The notes under the pieces: model-generated
Database searches by the model: none
Seen by the model: the letters and a program-made list of their open reading frames with translations, nothing else
What the model was told of the DNA's origin: nothing
Assembly: GCF_900215505.1 (NCBI RefSeq)
Contig: NZ_LT907844.1
Span: 2,328,501 to 2,392,500, forward strand
Direction of reading: 5' to 3'
Source of the DNA: Cohaesibacter sp. ES.047
Lineage (GTDB): Bacteria; Pseudomonadota; Alphaproteobacteria; Rhizobiales; Cohaesibacteraceae
Length of the DNA stretch: 64,000 nucleotides
Shown here: positions 8,911-18,505 of the stretch, one piece after another
Position numbering within the stretch: position 1 is the stretch's first letter
Layout of the letters: each line of letters opens with the position of its first letter
Program-made: the position numbers and the translations under genes

Positions 8911-9627
8911 TCACTTGTATCGGGTCAGGTTATGCTCCTCCCATTGATCTTTGGGCACGATGACGCCAACCAGGAACGAGAAATCGACAACGCTCTTGTG
9001 GTCGTCTGACAGCAGACAGTCGAACTTGAGGCGATGCCAATTCTCCTTGCTCCAGAAGGCAGCCCCGTCCGCGATGATCCGGTTGCCTTCATATCGCACC
9101 TCTTTAAAGGTGTAAGACACCATGCGTTCGGGCACATAGCGGCTGTTCCACGCGCGGATCTGTTCCAGCGCTTCCAGCGCGCACAGTTGGTCCTGCTGTT
9201 CATCTTCGGTGAGGCCGTAAAACTCCTTGCGTCCTTCCGCATTGGCCGGATCATCCAGCAGCGATGCGGCCATCATCCGGGAGGCTCTGACCATCGGGCG
9301 TGGTGCATCATACCGCAGGGTCGAGCCGGAAGGGGCTTGACGTGCTGGGGTTTCGGGCGGAGCTGATGTTCGCGGTGCTTGAGCTGGTCGGGGGGACGGA
9401 CTGGGCGCTCGAGGCGGATCGGGCGGACTGGGCTGCAACAAGGACAGAGGGATGAAGTCGACTTTTATCGGCTCGGTTTCTTCCTCATCCGCATCGGGCA
9501 GGATCTCTGGCGCAAGGGAGATGAGGGCACCAAAAAGCAGGCCATGCAGCATCACCGAAAGGGCAAGACTCAGCCGGTGCGAACGGGCTCGGTTGTCTTC
9601 GATGTCTGCCAGGTCCGGCATGGTCAT
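8911..9627 (-). CDS. DUF930 domain protein with TonB-like membrane anchor
   Basis: A 238-residue protein. Residues ~17-40 form one membrane segment, followed by a Pro/Ser-rich linker (~65-115) as in TonB-type periplasm-spanning proteins. The C-terminal ~105 residues match the DUF930 family of Hyphomicrobiales (LCALEALEQIRAWN, RMVSYTFKEVRYEGNRI, DGAAFWSKENWHRLKF). The fold likely faces the periplasm; function is not known. A second ATG six bases in (9621) has better spacing from the AAAGG ribosome site and may be the true start. It is convergent with the preceding hydrolase, with only three bases between stops. Confidence 0.8.
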   Translation of the reverse strand: MTMPDLADIEDNRARSHRLSLALSVMLHGLLFGALISLAPEILPDADEEETEPIKVDFIPLSLLQPSPPDPPRAPSPSPRPAQAPRTSAPPETPARQAPSGSTLRYDAPRPMVRASRMMAASLLDDPANAEGRKEFYGLTEDEQQDQLCALEALEQIRAWNSRYVPERMVSYTFKEVRYEGNRIIADGAAFWSKENWHRLKFDCLLSDDHKSVVDFSFLVGVIVPKDQWEEHNLTRYK

Positions 9628-9840
9628 CTGCCTTTAGCCCGAAAAGAGCCACACGCTCATTTTCCGGTACGATCAAAGTACAATCAAAGCAAAACCCGGT
9701 CCTATGACGTGCCGCTCTTGTGAAGGCATTGGGATGTCACAGAAGAACTCGAAAGGCACCGGCTATTTGCACAATTGCTAAAGTTTGATTGAGGCAGAAT
9801 CGCGACCTTGGTGCCTTGCGCAAGGTCAGGCGCAGCGAAC

Positions 9841-10491
9841 TTATTCCGGGTCGAAAGGCAAATCCGCTTGCGGATCGGAGCGATCCTTGCCGCCCAGATT
9901 TTTGCTCGTCCAGTGCTTGCGGCACAGTGACACATAGGCTTCCTCGCCGCCAATCACCACCTGTGCGCCTTCCTCGATAACATCGCCATGCTTGTCGATA
10001 CGCACCACCATGGACGCCTTGCGACCGCACCAGCAAATGGTGCGGGCTTCGCGCAGCACGTCCGCAAGGGCGAGCAACTGCTTGGAGCCGCTGAACAGCT
10101 TGCCCTGAAAATCGGTTCTGAGGCCGTAACACATCACCGGAATGCGCAATTTATCGGCCACACGGCAAAGCTGCCAGACCTGATCTTCGGTCAGAAATTG
10201 CGCCTCGTCGAAGAAGATGCAGTCCGGTTTCTTGTCTCCGGTCTGGTCGTCATATTGCGCTTGGATATGCGCGAACAGGTCCGTGTCTGTCCTGAAGATA
10301 AAGGCCTCGGAACTCAGGCCGATCCGCGAGGAAATCTCACCAACGCGGGTGCGATCATCGAGCGCTGCTGTATAGAGCAGGGTCCGCATGCCCCGTTCGG
10401 CATAATTGTAGGAGGCCTGAAGCAGCAAGGTGGATTTGCCAGCATTCATCGCTGAATAGGTGAAATAGATCTTTGACATGGCTGAATCCAC
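9841..10491 (-). CDS. tdk: Thymidine kinase (type II, TK1-like)
   Basis: A 216-residue thymidine kinase that phosphorylates thymidine with ATP in the salvage pathway. Walker A is [12 protein letters not shown] (~11-22), the Walker B/lid motif is FFDEAQFL (~95-101), and the zinc-binding part includes [12 protein letters not shown] and a later CRKHW. The C-terminal lasso region is present. Length is at the upper normal range for bacterial Tdk. It lies downstream of the TerB-like gene on the same strand, separated by a good terminator, so it probably has its own promoter in 10492-10620. Confidence 0.96.
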   Translation of the reverse strand: MDSAMSKIYFTYSAMNAGKSTLLLQASYNYAERGMRTLLYTAALDDRTRVGEISSRIGLSSEAFIFRTDTDLFAHIQAQYDDQTGDKKPDCIFFDEAQFLTEDQVWQLCRVADKLRIPVMCYGLRTDFQGKLFSGSKQLLALADVLREARTICWCGRKASMVVRIDKHGDVIEEGAQVVIGGEEAYVSLCRKHWTSKNLGGKDRSDPQADLPFDPE

Positions 10492-10624
10492 CGGGCGAGC
10501 GCAAAGGGAACCTGACTTAGCTAGAACGCCCGCTCAGATTCGGCAAGTCCCACAGGTGCGAATGTTTCACCGGTGTGGATGGCCGCAATCCTGTTTGGGC
10601 GGCAAAGGCGGGCGACAAATGCAA

Positions 10625-10657
10625 CAAAAAAGGCCCCACTCGTAAGAGTGCGACCCT
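10625..10657 (-). terminator. Rho-independent terminator of the TerB-like gene
   Basis: On the minus strand a stem built on CACTC-TTAC-GAGTG, extended by GG/CC pairs with one mismatch, is followed directly by TTTTTT. It lies 27 bases after the stop of the TerB-like gene. Confidence 0.8.
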
Positions 10658-10683
10658 TCAAACTTCGAAAGCTGCTCCGAGAT

Positions 10684-11094
10684 CTACTTCCGGCGATAGC
10701 GGACGCGGGCGCTGTGTTCGATGGCGCCGACATGCAGCCGGTCAAGCTCCAGCTCGTCGCGCAGCAGCAGCAGGAACTGCAATTCATCCTGTTCGACCTG
10801 CAGGTCGGCCGCGGCAACTTCCACCGCGAGGGCATAGGCGGTTTCACGCAGCTTTTCAGGCAGGCTCGCATGGATCACCTTGAGCACCAGATCAACACCG
10901 CCTTCGGCCAGAAGATCGGTACAATCGCGCGAGACCTGAACGAGGCGAGCGCCGTCAAACTCGGTAAAGACGGGAAGTGTCTGTACTTCTTCGCCGATCT
11001 TCATCAACTCGGAGTCCGTCATCATCCGGTCGGCCGCCGAAGTGGTCACCATGACATAAACGAGTGCTTCTTCTGGTGAGACGGTTTTCGTCAT
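10684..11094 (-). CDS. TerB-family (tellurite resistance/DjlA-N-like) protein
   Basis: A 136-residue all-helical cytoplasmic protein matching TerB-like domains (EALVYVMVTTSAADRMMTDSELMKIGE, then LREAAYALAVEVAAAD-like helix LRETAYALAVEVAAADLQVEQDE read in pieces, and a closing ELQFLLLLRDELELD). TerB proteins are thought to bind metal or act as scaffolds; no tellurite operon is nearby, so a stress or housekeeping role is as likely. The ATG at 11094 has CAGGA eight bases upstream. The frame continues to 11175 but without a comparable ribosome site. Confidence 0.8.
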   Translation of the reverse strand: MTKTVSPEEALVYVMVTTSAADRMMTDSELMKIGEEVQTLPVFTEFDGARLVQVSRDCTDLLAEGGVDLVLKVIHASLPEKLRETAYALAVEVAAADLQVEQDELQFLLLLRDELELDRLHVGAIEHSARVRYRRK

Positions 11095-11612
11095 CGTGCA
11101 TCCTGTCTTTCTGGCCATTCGTCGATTCGGGCCAACATGGTCCCGCGGGCCGGGACGGGAATATAGGCGGCGCACAAGACCCCGCGTCGAGATTGCTGAT
11201 TATCTAGGCATCGCAATCATCAGGATCAAGGCACCCTGTCATCTTTTCACAATCTGGTTTTCACAATCTGGGCGTTCAAAGACTGACGAATAGAAGCATG
11301 CCGCAGCAAATAGGGCGCGTCCAGTCTTTTGACCGAGAGTTTGACAGAGAGGGTGTGCAGTGAGATGCCATGCGCCGCGTCTTAAACCCGTCAGGGTCTT
11401 GCGCCTGATGCCGGATTGACAGCCTGATCAAGCATCCGTGGCCGGAAGGGGAATTTTCTTCCCTTGACGGGGCCAATCGGTTAGAACACCCCCGAATGTC
11501 CGTCTCTCGGGGCGGATCACGAACTGAATTTCAAGACGCACTGGTTCTGAACGACAGCGAGAGACCTCGCAAGCAGAGCCAAAGAACAAGGCATCTCAAG
11601 GAAACCTGACAT
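11095..11612. other. Intergenic region between the TerB-like gene and class I LysRS
   Basis: This 518-base gap between divergent genes must hold both promoters. It contains a perfect tandem duplication at 11244-11271 and no convincing gene: the short frames here lack ribosome sites and homology I recognise. I see no T-box, which is expected since alphaproteobacteria lack them. Confidence 0.6.
11244..11271. repeat. Perfect 14-bp tandem duplication
   Basis: TTTTCACAATCTGG occurs twice head to tail without mismatch, about 340 bases upstream of the LysRS start codon. Confidence 0.9.
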
Positions 11613-13235
11613 ATGACTTCGCAATCCGCCTCTCCGCTCGCTTTGACTGATTACCTCGTCGCAGCAAGCGCAACGTCCAAGGCCTGGCCGTTTGAAGAGG
11701 CACGAAAGCTTGTGAAGCGCTATTCCAAGTCGGGGATGCCCGATGAAGTCCTGTTCGAGACCGGTTATGGCCCATCGGGGCTGCCGCACATCGGCACCTT
11801 CGGCGAAGTCGCGCGCACCTCCATGGTGCGCACCGCTTTTCGTGCGCTGACCGGCGATGCGGTGAAGACACGCCTTCTTTGCTTCTCCGATGACATGGAT
11901 GGCTTCCGCAAGGTGCCGACCAATCTGCCCAATCAGGACATGCTGGCGGGCTATCTGGGCATGCCGCTGACCAAGGTGCCTGATCCGTTTGGAACCCATG
12001 AAGGCTTCGCCCAGAACAACAACGCGCGTCTCTGCGCCTTTCTCGACCAGTTCGACTTCGATTATGAATTTGCCTCCTCGACCGACTATTACACCTCGGG
12101 CCGGTTCGACGAGACATTGCTACGGATGCTTGAAGTCTATGACAAGATCATGGATATCATTCTGCCAACGCTCGGCGCGGAACGTCAGGCGACCTATTCG
12201 CCGTTTCTGCCCGTCTGCCCACGCACGGGTATGGTCTTGCAGGTGCCGATGATCGAGCGGAATGTCTCGAAAGGCACAGTGGTCTATGTGGATCCGGAAA
12301 CGGACGAAAAAGTTGAGGTGCCTGTCACCGGCGGCGCTGTCAAATGCCAGTGGAAAGCCGACTGGGCCATGCGCTGGGCAGCCCTTGATGTCGCCTACGA
12401 GATGAGCGGCAAGGATTTGATCGACTCGGTCAAACTTTCCACCAAGATCTGCCGCGCTCTTGGCAAGCCGCAGCCCGAGAGCCTGTCCTACGAACTGTTC
12501 CTTGATGAGAATGGCGCCAAGATTTCCAAGTCGAAAGGCAACGGCCTGACCATTGAGGACTGGCTGACATACGCATCGCCCGAGAGCCTGTCGCTCTATA
12601 TGTATCAGAAGCCCAAGACCGCCAAGAAACTCTATTTCGATGTGATCCCGAAAGCCGTGGACGAGTATTTCACCTTCCTTGGCAACATCGAAAAGGAAGA
12701 CACCGACAAGCAACTCAACAATCCGACCTGGCACATCCATTCTGGCAATCCGCCAAAAGCTGACATGCCATTGACGTTTGCCCTGTTGCTCAACCTCGTC
12801 AGCGCGGCCAATGCCCATGACAAGGATGTCCTGTGGGGCTTCATCTCTCGCTATGCACCCGGTGCCAGCGTCAAGACGCACCCCAAGCTTGATGAATTGG
12901 TCGGCTATGCGATCCGCTATTTCGAAGACTTCGTCAAACCGCACAAGGTTTTCCGCGCAGCAAGCGAGCAGGAAGCCGCTGCCATGGCCGATCTTGCAAA
13001 GCGGCTGGAAGGCATGACAGATGTGACCGATGCAGAAGAGCTGCAGACCGAAGTTTTCGCTGTCGGCAAGGACCACGGGTTCGAGAATTTGCGCGACTGG
13101 TTCAAGGCGCTCTATCAGGTTCTGCTCGGACAGGATCAGGGACCGCGCTTTGGCTCTTTCATCGCCCTTTACGGTGTTGAGAACACGCGCCTTCTGATCG
13201 AAACGGGCCTCAAGGGCGAACTCCTGAAGGCGTAA
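11613..13235 (+). CDS. lysK: Class I (archaeal-type) lysyl-tRNA synthetase
   Basis: A 540-residue class I LysRS, which charges tRNA-Lys using a Rossmann-fold catalytic domain unrelated to the common class II enzyme. The HIGH-type signature appears as [10 protein letters not shown] (~53-62) and the KMSKS-type loop as KISKSKGNG (~305). The Cys- and Trp-rich middle ([17 protein letters not shown]) and the helical C-terminal anticodon-binding part are present, so it looks complete. Class I LysRS replaces the class II form in most alphaproteobacteria, which supports the taxonomic guess. AAGGA sits ten bases before the ATG. Confidence 0.95.
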   Translation: MTSQSASPLALTDYLVAASATSKAWPFEEARKLVKRYSKSGMPDEVLFETGYGPSGLPHIGTFGEVARTSMVRTAFRALTGDAVKTRLLCFSDDMDGFRKVPTNLPNQDMLAGYLGMPLTKVPDPFGTHEGFAQNNNARLCAFLDQFDFDYEFASSTDYYTSGRFDETLLRMLEVYDKIMDIILPTLGAERQATYSPFLPVCPRTGMVLQVPMIERNVSKGTVVYVDPETDEKVEVPVTGGAVKCQWKADWAMRWAALDVAYEMSGKDLIDSVKLSTKICRALGKPQPESLSYELFLDENGAKISKSKGNGLTIEDWLTYASPESLSLYMYQKPKTAKKLYFDVIPKAVDEYFTFLGNIEKEDTDKQLNNPTWHIHSGNPPKADMPLTFALLLNLVSAANAHDKDVLWGFISRYAPGASVKTHPKLDELVGYAIRYFEDFVKPHKVFRAASEQEAAAMADLAKRLEGMTDVTDAEELQTEVFAVGKDHGFENLRDWFKALYQVLLGQDQGPRFGSFIALYGVENTRLLIETGLKGELLKA

Positions 13236-13265
13236 GCTGCTTACGGTTCCAAGGAAAGCAAACAG

Positions 13266-14777
13266 ATGCAAGTCGACATGATCCGCACCACCAACCCGAT
13301 CCTGTCGGCTTGCCGTTCCGTATGTCTGCTTGTCTTTACTTTTCTGGCCGCGGCCTTCTGCGGGTTGCAGGTGGCACAGGCCGAAGACTCGCACACACCG
13401 CTCCAGCCCATCGATTGTCCCAGTGAGAGCGCTGAGGCAACAAAGGACGTGGCGGAAAGCGCCAACGACGAGGCCGTGCGCTGCTTCCTGTTGCATGTGC
13501 CATCGGACTGGAACGACATTTCCAATCGACCAATGGCCTTGCCCGTGATGCGCTTTGCGCCGCTCGATGGTGAGGCGACCGAACCGCCGCTATTGGTTCT
13601 GGTCGGCGGGCCGGGTCAATCGGCCATTCAGCTTGAAAAACGGGTTGTCGAAAATCTCAAGCCTTTCCGCGCCCATCGAGAACTGATCCTGATGGACCAG
13701 CGCGGCACCGGTCCTCTTGCGGGCACGATTCATTGTTCCGAAGCGGTCAGTGATGCCAACGCCATCGATGACGAGGACCTGGTCGCCTGTGTCAAGCGAG
13801 CCAAGGACGAGGGCCAGCTGCTCTCCGACTACCGGACACGCTTTGCCGCCGAAGACTATCACGCCCTTCGCAATGCACTCAGGATCGACAAATGGGCCGT
13901 GCTCGCCCATTCCTATGGGGCCCGAGTGGCGCAGGATCTGATGCGGATTGATGAGAAGGGCATTGATCGGGTAATTTTCAACGGCCCGCTTTTTCTCAAT
14001 ACGCGTTTGTTGGATTGGGATCCGTTCGATCTTGTCGAAGTGGCGCTTGAGCTTTGCAATCAGGATGACGCCTGCAGAGAAGCGTACCCCAATGTCTATT
14101 GGGATCTCCAAAGCCTGCCGTTTGAAATGCGCAAGGCCAAGGTCGCCGAGGATGAACAGCCCGCAGAAGCGCAGGGCATTCTCTACAATGCGAGGCTGGA
14201 AGTGCTCCTGTCATGGCACCGCATCCAACAGCTACCCGCCGACATAGAGAGCACCAAAAAAAGCCTTGAAGCGGCTCTTGCCGAAGACAAGCTCTGGACC
14301 CCGCCGCAGAGCCTTGCGCCGTCGATGAAGCAGATCGGTCTTGGCATGCATTTCGCCATTCTATGTGCAGAGGATATCAAGCCACTCGCAGATCAGCCGC
14401 CCAGCGAAATCGCACAGCCATCCAAGACGCTATTTTACCAGCAGGCGTGTGACAAAATCGAGCGGGAAGTCGGCGATGTTGTCGTCCTCAAAGATGGTTG
14501 GGAGACGGTCAAGACAACGTCGAAGCCGGTTCTGATCCTCAATGGTGCTTTCGACACCATCGTCGAGCCGTCAACGATGGAAAACGGACTGAAGGTCTAC
14601 CCCAACAGCGTCTGGTTTCAGGTGCCCTATGCAGGACACGACGTCGTCAGTCGGATAGAGTGCGCGCGTAAGGTGGCTCAAGAGTTCCTCGCCGGTACCG
14701 CACCGGCAGATCTGGTCAATCATTGTGAGAACCGGCCGATGCCCGCCTTCAAACTCGTGAGTGAGACGCAGCAATAG
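13266..14777 (+). CDS. Exported alpha/beta hydrolase (proline iminopeptidase / TAP-like)
   Basis: A 503-residue hydrolase with a signal peptide (residues ~1-40, ending QVAQA), so probably periplasmic. Features in order are the oxyanion loop LVGGPGQSAI, the MDQRGTG motif typical of proline iminopeptidase-like enzymes, the nucleophile elbow AHSYGARVAQ (~215), and a late DTIVEP plus GHDVV supplying Asp and His of the triad. Several cysteine pairs in the cap suggest disulfides. It may release N-terminal residues from peptides, but substrate preference cannot be read. It starts 30 bases after lysK with AAGGA before the ATG and may be co-transcribed. Confidence 0.87.
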   Translation: MQVDMIRTTNPILSACRSVCLLVFTFLAAAFCGLQVAQAEDSHTPLQPIDCPSESAEATKDVAESANDEAVRCFLLHVPSDWNDISNRPMALPVMRFAPLDGEATEPPLLVLVGGPGQSAIQLEKRVVENLKPFRAHRELILMDQRGTGPLAGTIHCSEAVSDANAIDDEDLVACVKRAKDEGQLLSDYRTRFAAEDYHALRNALRIDKWAVLAHSYGARVAQDLMRIDEKGIDRVIFNGPLFLNTRLLDWDPFDLVEVALELCNQDDACREAYPNVYWDLQSLPFEMRKAKVAEDEQPAEAQGILYNARLEVLLSWHRIQQLPADIESTKKSLEAALAEDKLWTPPQSLAPSMKQIGLGMHFAILCAEDIKPLADQPPSEIAQPSKTLFYQQACDKIEREVGDVVVLKDGWETVKTTSKPVLILNGAFDTIVEPSTMENGLKVYPNSVWFQVPYAGHDVVSRIECARKVAQEFLAGTAPADLVNHCENRPMPAFKLVSETQQ

Positions 14778-14779
14778 CT

Positions 14780-15958
14780 TCACGGTTGCTGCCGACCCTG
14801 AGAGCCGGGGGGCTCAAGGCTATTTGGTGAAGACGGTTTGAGCTCAGTGTTTTCTCTGGGGGCGATCAGCGTAAGCGCCCCCACCACGTCATCATCCCCA
14901 TAAAGGTCCGATGGGGCCTCTGGTGCATCGATGTCTCGTGTTGCCTCATTGAGGATGGACGAAAGCGCCTGCCATTCCCGCTTGCGGGCTTGAACGGCGT
15001 CATCGCTTGCGGATCCTTTGGTGGCATAGATACCAAGGGCATTCTTTTGCGCCGAACGGTTCTCGCGATCGTAATGCTCATCCCGCGGGATGACCCAACC
15101 ATAGCGCGCCAGCCAGCTTGCGATGTCGTGAATGGGTCCCTTTTTCGGCACTGAATTGCGGCGGCTCAGGCCGGTTCCCAGATAGCATGAGGCATCGTGT
15201 GATTGTGTTTCCTCCCCATCGGTCGCATCGGGGGTGTCAATCCAACGGCAGGAGACAGCCCTCTGACGCAGGTAGCGGCGAAGGGCGGTTCTCGCAAGGG
15301 CAACACATGGTGCCTGACGCCCGTCGAGCCAGCAAACCCTGTCTGCATCCGGTGCATCGACATGGGCCAGTGACACGGTGACCTGTCGGCTCTTGTCAAC
15401 CTTGAGAACAAGCTCGGTCGGCCCCTCGACAACGACATGGCGAAAGATCTTCGGAAGAGGCTCTCGCTTGGGTTTGGGGGGGAGTGGCAGACCCGGCTCA
15501 CGCTTCAGTGGCTGTCTCTGATGCAGCGGAGAAAATTGATAACTCGGGGTCACGTCCCGCGTCGGCGGGGCAACCACTTCACCGGCGGTCGGGCCTTGGA
15601 TCGTGATGCGTTTGGTCTTCACGCCTGATGCAAGCTGATCACCCGATCCGTTCACAACGGGCGCTTGCAAAACAGGAGATGTGGGAGCGGGCGAGAGACT
15701 TGAGACTGGTTTGGCTTCCTCGGAGTGAGCCAACGGATCCGCCGTGCCAGAGGATGGTGGTGGCGCGTCCGTTGCTGTCGGAGCCAGAGTGTCTGCCTCG
15801 GCCCTATCCTCGGGGCTTTTACTCCCCAGCAACCACAGCAGCAGGACCACCAGCAGGAGCGCCAGCACTGCTAGAGTGAAGTAACCCATTGCAACCGCCA
15901 GCTTGCGCCTGATCGCGGATGAGTTGAAGCGGGCAGGTCTTTGTTTCTGCGAAGGCAC
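14780..15958 (-). CDS. Membrane-anchored protein with degenerate thermonuclease (SNase)-like domain
   Basis: A 392-residue protein: short basic N-terminus, one membrane segment (~24-46, LAVLALLLVVLLLWLLG), a ~110-residue Pro/Ser/Thr-rich linker, then a domain at ~170-320. That domain shows the layout of staphylococcal-nuclease-like proteins: VSLAHVDAPDADRVCWLDG, PCVALARTALRRYL, SCRW, a Cys-rich strand, and DIASWLARYGWVIP followed by YDRENRSAQKNALGIY. The usual catalytic Arg/Glu positions are not convincingly kept (DATDGEETQSHDAS stands where a YGR motif is expected). It is probably a periplasmic, non-catalytic or altered nuclease-fold domain. The assignment rests on pattern only. Confidence 0.6.
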   Translation of the reverse strand: MPSQKQRPARFNSSAIRRKLAVAMGYFTLAVLALLLVVLLLWLLGSKSPEDRAEADTLAPTATDAPPPSSGTADPLAHSEEAKPVSSLSPAPTSPVLQAPVVNGSGDQLASGVKTKRITIQGPTAGEVVAPPTRDVTPSYQFSPLHQRQPLKREPGLPLPPKPKREPLPKIFRHVVVEGPTELVLKVDKSRQVTVSLAHVDAPDADRVCWLDGRQAPCVALARTALRRYLRQRAVSCRWIDTPDATDGEETQSHDASCYLGTGLSRRNSVPKKGPIHDIASWLARYGWVIPRDEHYDRENRSAQKNALGIYATKGSASDDAVQARKREWQALSSILNEATRDIDAPEAPSDLYGDDDVVGALTLIAPRENTELKPSSPNSLEPPGSQGRQQP

Positions 15959-16101
15959 TGTGTCAATTCATTCCAACAGCCTGTCACCTGACGCGCAATG
16001 TCTGCGGGCGTCATGGCGGACAAGGGTGTTTGCTGTAAGTCTCTGCTCGGATTGTCGTTTGACCCGGTGCCTGTGATGCCCGGATCAACGCTGTCCGGAT
16101 A

Positions 16102-16731
16102 TTATTGGCTGACCCATACAATTCTTGCAACCCATTCCACGTTGCTAAGCGTGAATGTTTGCACGGACTCCCTTTCGGGATGGGTGATCAGGCTGAGGGA
16201 GCGCTTGCGTACTTTGATGACTTCACCGGCGACAAGGTCGCTGCTTTGGGCCTGAAGGATCACCCTGTCGCCCGGCTGATAGCTCTGCGTATTGGCGAGC
16301 AGCAGGATATCCCCGTCGCGATAGAGCGGGAAGAGAAAATCGCCAGCGATCTCCAGCACAAACAGGGAAGAGTTTTTCAGCCCGGCAGTTCGGGCTTCGG
16401 GCGAAAAAACAGCCTTGTCAAAGCGAGGCCATTGCTTCGGGATCTTTTGCGCCACAATGGCCCGGGTGCTCCAGCTTCCCGTCTCGACAGAGCGTCTTTC
16501 CCGGGTCATGATCGGAGCCAGAAAATCATTGAGGTCCGTATCGGTTGCATCCAGTATCTTGGCAATGGATTCTGTGGATGGCCACCGGGGCCGTCCATCA
16601 GCCTTGACGCGTTTTGATGGATTGAAAGACGTCGGATCAAGGCCGGATCGGCGGGCAAGTGCCGAAGGAGACAGGTTGAGACGATACGCTAAACCATCAA
16701 TCGCCTTCCATATCCCCTCGTGAGACAACAT
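16102..16731 (-). CDS. HTH repressor with LexA/S24-like C-terminal domain lacking the catalytic serine
   Basis: From the ATG at 16731 (AAGGA six bases upstream) the protein has 209 residues. Residues ~1-75 are a phage-repressor-type helix-turn-helix (LAYRLNLSPSALARRSGLD, STESIAKILDATDTDLNDFL). Residues ~110-209 form an S24/LexA-like domain: SLFVLEIAGDFLFPLYRDGD followed by QPGDRVILQ. In cleavable repressors the loop reads GxSMxP; here the Ser-Met is Phe-Leu, so RecA-driven self-cleavage is unlikely. It lies alone between an orphan nuclease-fold gene and a DUF952 gene. Its targets are unknown, and there is no prophage around it. Confidence 0.82.
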   Translation of the reverse strand: MLSHEGIWKAIDGLAYRLNLSPSALARRSGLDPTSFNPSKRVKADGRPRWPSTESIAKILDATDTDLNDFLAPIMTRERRSVETGSWSTRAIVAQKIPKQWPRFDKAVFSPEARTAGLKNSSLFVLEIAGDFLFPLYRDGDILLLANTQSYQPGDRVILQAQSSDLVAGEVIKVRKRSLSLITHPERESVQTFTLSNVEWVARIVWVSQ

Positions 16732-16950
16732 TACGGCTTCCTTCACAGGTTGCATTTATGCAATTTTTAAATGTAAATTTTATAAATGCAATCTTTTGTC
16801 TATTCAATAGCAAAAAGATACAGGGAAAGACCTCGCTGATGAAGATGCTGGTGGCCGGTGATCAGGGTCAACCTTAACAAAACCACAAAAAGGCTTTGCG
16901 CAACGCGCCGGACTGTCGTAGGGACAGGAAACAGCGAAAAGGGGTGCGAC

Positions 16951-17313
16951 ATGGCAAAATGGATCTACAAGCTCGCGACAAGAGATCAATGGGAAGCCGC
17001 ACAGACGCAAGGCGTCTTCAACGGCGCGCCGATCGACATCGAAGATGGCTTCATTCATTTCTCTGCTGGCGATCAGGTTGAGGAAACCGCCCGCAAACAC
17101 TTTCGTCATGTCGATAGTCTGTTGTTGTTGGTGATTTCGGTCGAGATGCTCGAAGCCAAGGCACAGCCCATCACCTGGGAGACCTCGCGCGGTGGGGCCC
17201 TGTTTCCCCATCTCTATTGCCCCATGCCGATTGATGCGGTAATCGCTCAGGCAAATCTGGCAATGGACGACGACGGCTATCATCAATTCCCCGCCCTGCC
17301 TGACGACCAATAA
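16951..17313 (+). CDS. DUF952 family protein
   Basis: A 120-residue cytoplasmic protein of the DUF952 family (IYKLATRDQWEAAQTQGVF, GFIHFSAGDQVEETARKHF, WETSRGGALFPHLYCPMPIDAV). The conserved His in the FIHFS segment and the FPHLY block are the usual landmarks. The fold is related to ADP-ribosyltransferase-like proteins, but no activity is established. AAAAGGGG precedes the ATG at good spacing. It is 32 bases upstream of pyrD and in many alphaproteobacteria these two genes are neighbours, so they are probably one operon. Confidence 0.88.
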   Translation: MAKWIYKLATRDQWEAAQTQGVFNGAPIDIEDGFIHFSAGDQVEETARKHFRHVDSLLLLVISVEMLEAKAQPITWETSRGGALFPHLYCPMPIDAVIAQANLAMDDDGYHQFPALPDDQ

Positions 17314-17345
17314 GCCAACGAGAAATACACAAGAAAGACCCCGTG

Positions 17346-18464
17346 ATGGCCAATTCACTGCTGGATACACTCACCCGCAAGGCACTGTTCGCGCTTGATC
17401 CGGAATTCGCGCATGGCATGGCCGTCAAGGCCCTCAAGACCGGACTGGTGCCCGCATGCAAGCCGAAGACGGCCCCCGCTCTGGCTGTGAAGCTGTGGGA
17501 TCTAGATTTCCCCAATCCCTTGGGCATGGCTGCAGGGTTCGACAAAAACGCCGAGGTTCCCGACGAACTGCTGAGAATGGGGTTCGGTGCGGCCGAAGTT
17601 GGCACCATCACGCCGCTCGCCCAACCGGGCAATCCCAAACCGCGCATGTTCCGTCTGGTGGAGGATGACGCGGTGATCAATCGGCTCGGTTTCAACAACA
17701 AGGGACACGCGGCAGCGCGCGCGAACCTTACGGCCCGCAAGACCAAGCAGGGCATCATTGGCGTCAATGTCGGTGCCAACAAGGACAGCACGGACCGCAC
17801 CGAGGACTATGTGAAGGGCATCAAGGCCTTTGCCGATGTCGCGTCCTATTTCACGGTCAACATTTCCTCGCCCAACACGCCGGGCCTGCGTGATCTTCAG
17901 GCGCGTGATGCGCTCGATGATCTGCTAGACCGTGTGCTTGAAGAGCGGGACCGCCAGACCGGGATGGTTGGGCGACGGGTGCCTGTGCTGCTCAAGATTG
18001 CCCCCGATCTTGATGAGCTGGGGCTTGATGACATCTGTTCTGTTGTCCTCACACGCGGTATCGATGGCATGGTTGTCTCCAACACCACATTGGATCGTCC
18101 GGCCCATCTTCATTCTCAGGCGCAACTGAAAGAGGCAGGTGGCCTGTCTGGTGCGCCTCTGTTTGCCAAATCAACCATTGCCCTTGCAAAAACCCGCGAG
18201 CGCGTGGGGCCGGATCTGCCGCTGGTTGGTGTTGGCGGGGTTCAGGACGCAGGAACAGCGCTCGAAAAGATCAGGGCAGGGGCCCATCTCGTCCAGCTTT
18301 ACACCGGCTGGATCTTTGGCGGCGTGACGATGATTCCCACCATGCTTGCGGGCATGGCCGAAGAGCTCAACGCCTCGGGCTCAAAGACGCTTGACGCCAT
18401 CCGGGGCGAGACGACCAGCGACTGGGCGTCGCAACCGCTTGCCAGCCCCGACAAGTCCATCTGA
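17346..18464 (+). CDS. pyrD: Dihydroorotate dehydrogenase (quinone), class 2
   Basis: A 372-residue class 2 PyrD that oxidises dihydroorotate to orotate with FMN and passes electrons to the quinone pool at the inner membrane. It has the N-terminal helical membrane-contact region (DTLTRKALFALDPEFAHGMAVKALK), the FMN/substrate blocks NPLGMAAGFDKNAE and RLGFNNKG, and the class 2 catalytic-serine segment NISSPNTPGLR. The FMN phosphate loop is VGVGGVQDAGTA. Length is typical. GTG at 17343 is directly before the ATG and could also serve as start. It is followed 41 bases later by arsC. Confidence 0.96.
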   Translation: MANSLLDTLTRKALFALDPEFAHGMAVKALKTGLVPACKPKTAPALAVKLWDLDFPNPLGMAAGFDKNAEVPDELLRMGFGAAEVGTITPLAQPGNPKPRMFRLVEDDAVINRLGFNNKGHAAARANLTARKTKQGIIGVNVGANKDSTDRTEDYVKGIKAFADVASYFTVNISSPNTPGLRDLQARDALDDLLDRVLEERDRQTGMVGRRVPVLLKIAPDLDELGLDDICSVVLTRGIDGMVVSNTTLDRPAHLHSQAQLKEAGGLSGAPLFAKSTIALAKTRERVGPDLPLVGVGGVQDAGTALEKIRAGAHLVQLYTGWIFGGVTMIPTMLAGMAEELNASGSKTLDAIRGETTSDWASQPLASPDKSI

Positions 18465-18505
18465 GCGGCCTCATCGCAAGATCGCTTGAACAAAGGGAGA
18501 AATCC

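Noticed and set aside
10684-11094. TerB-like gene as part of a tellurite or phage-defence (ter) cluster
   Set aside because: No TerC, TerD, TerZ or related genes are nearby; the neighbours are thymidine kinase and lysyl-tRNA synthetase.
16102-16731. The S24-like repressor as evidence of a prophage
   Set aside because: The neighbours are chromosomal housekeeping genes (DUF952, pyrD) with matching base composition, and no phage genes are present.
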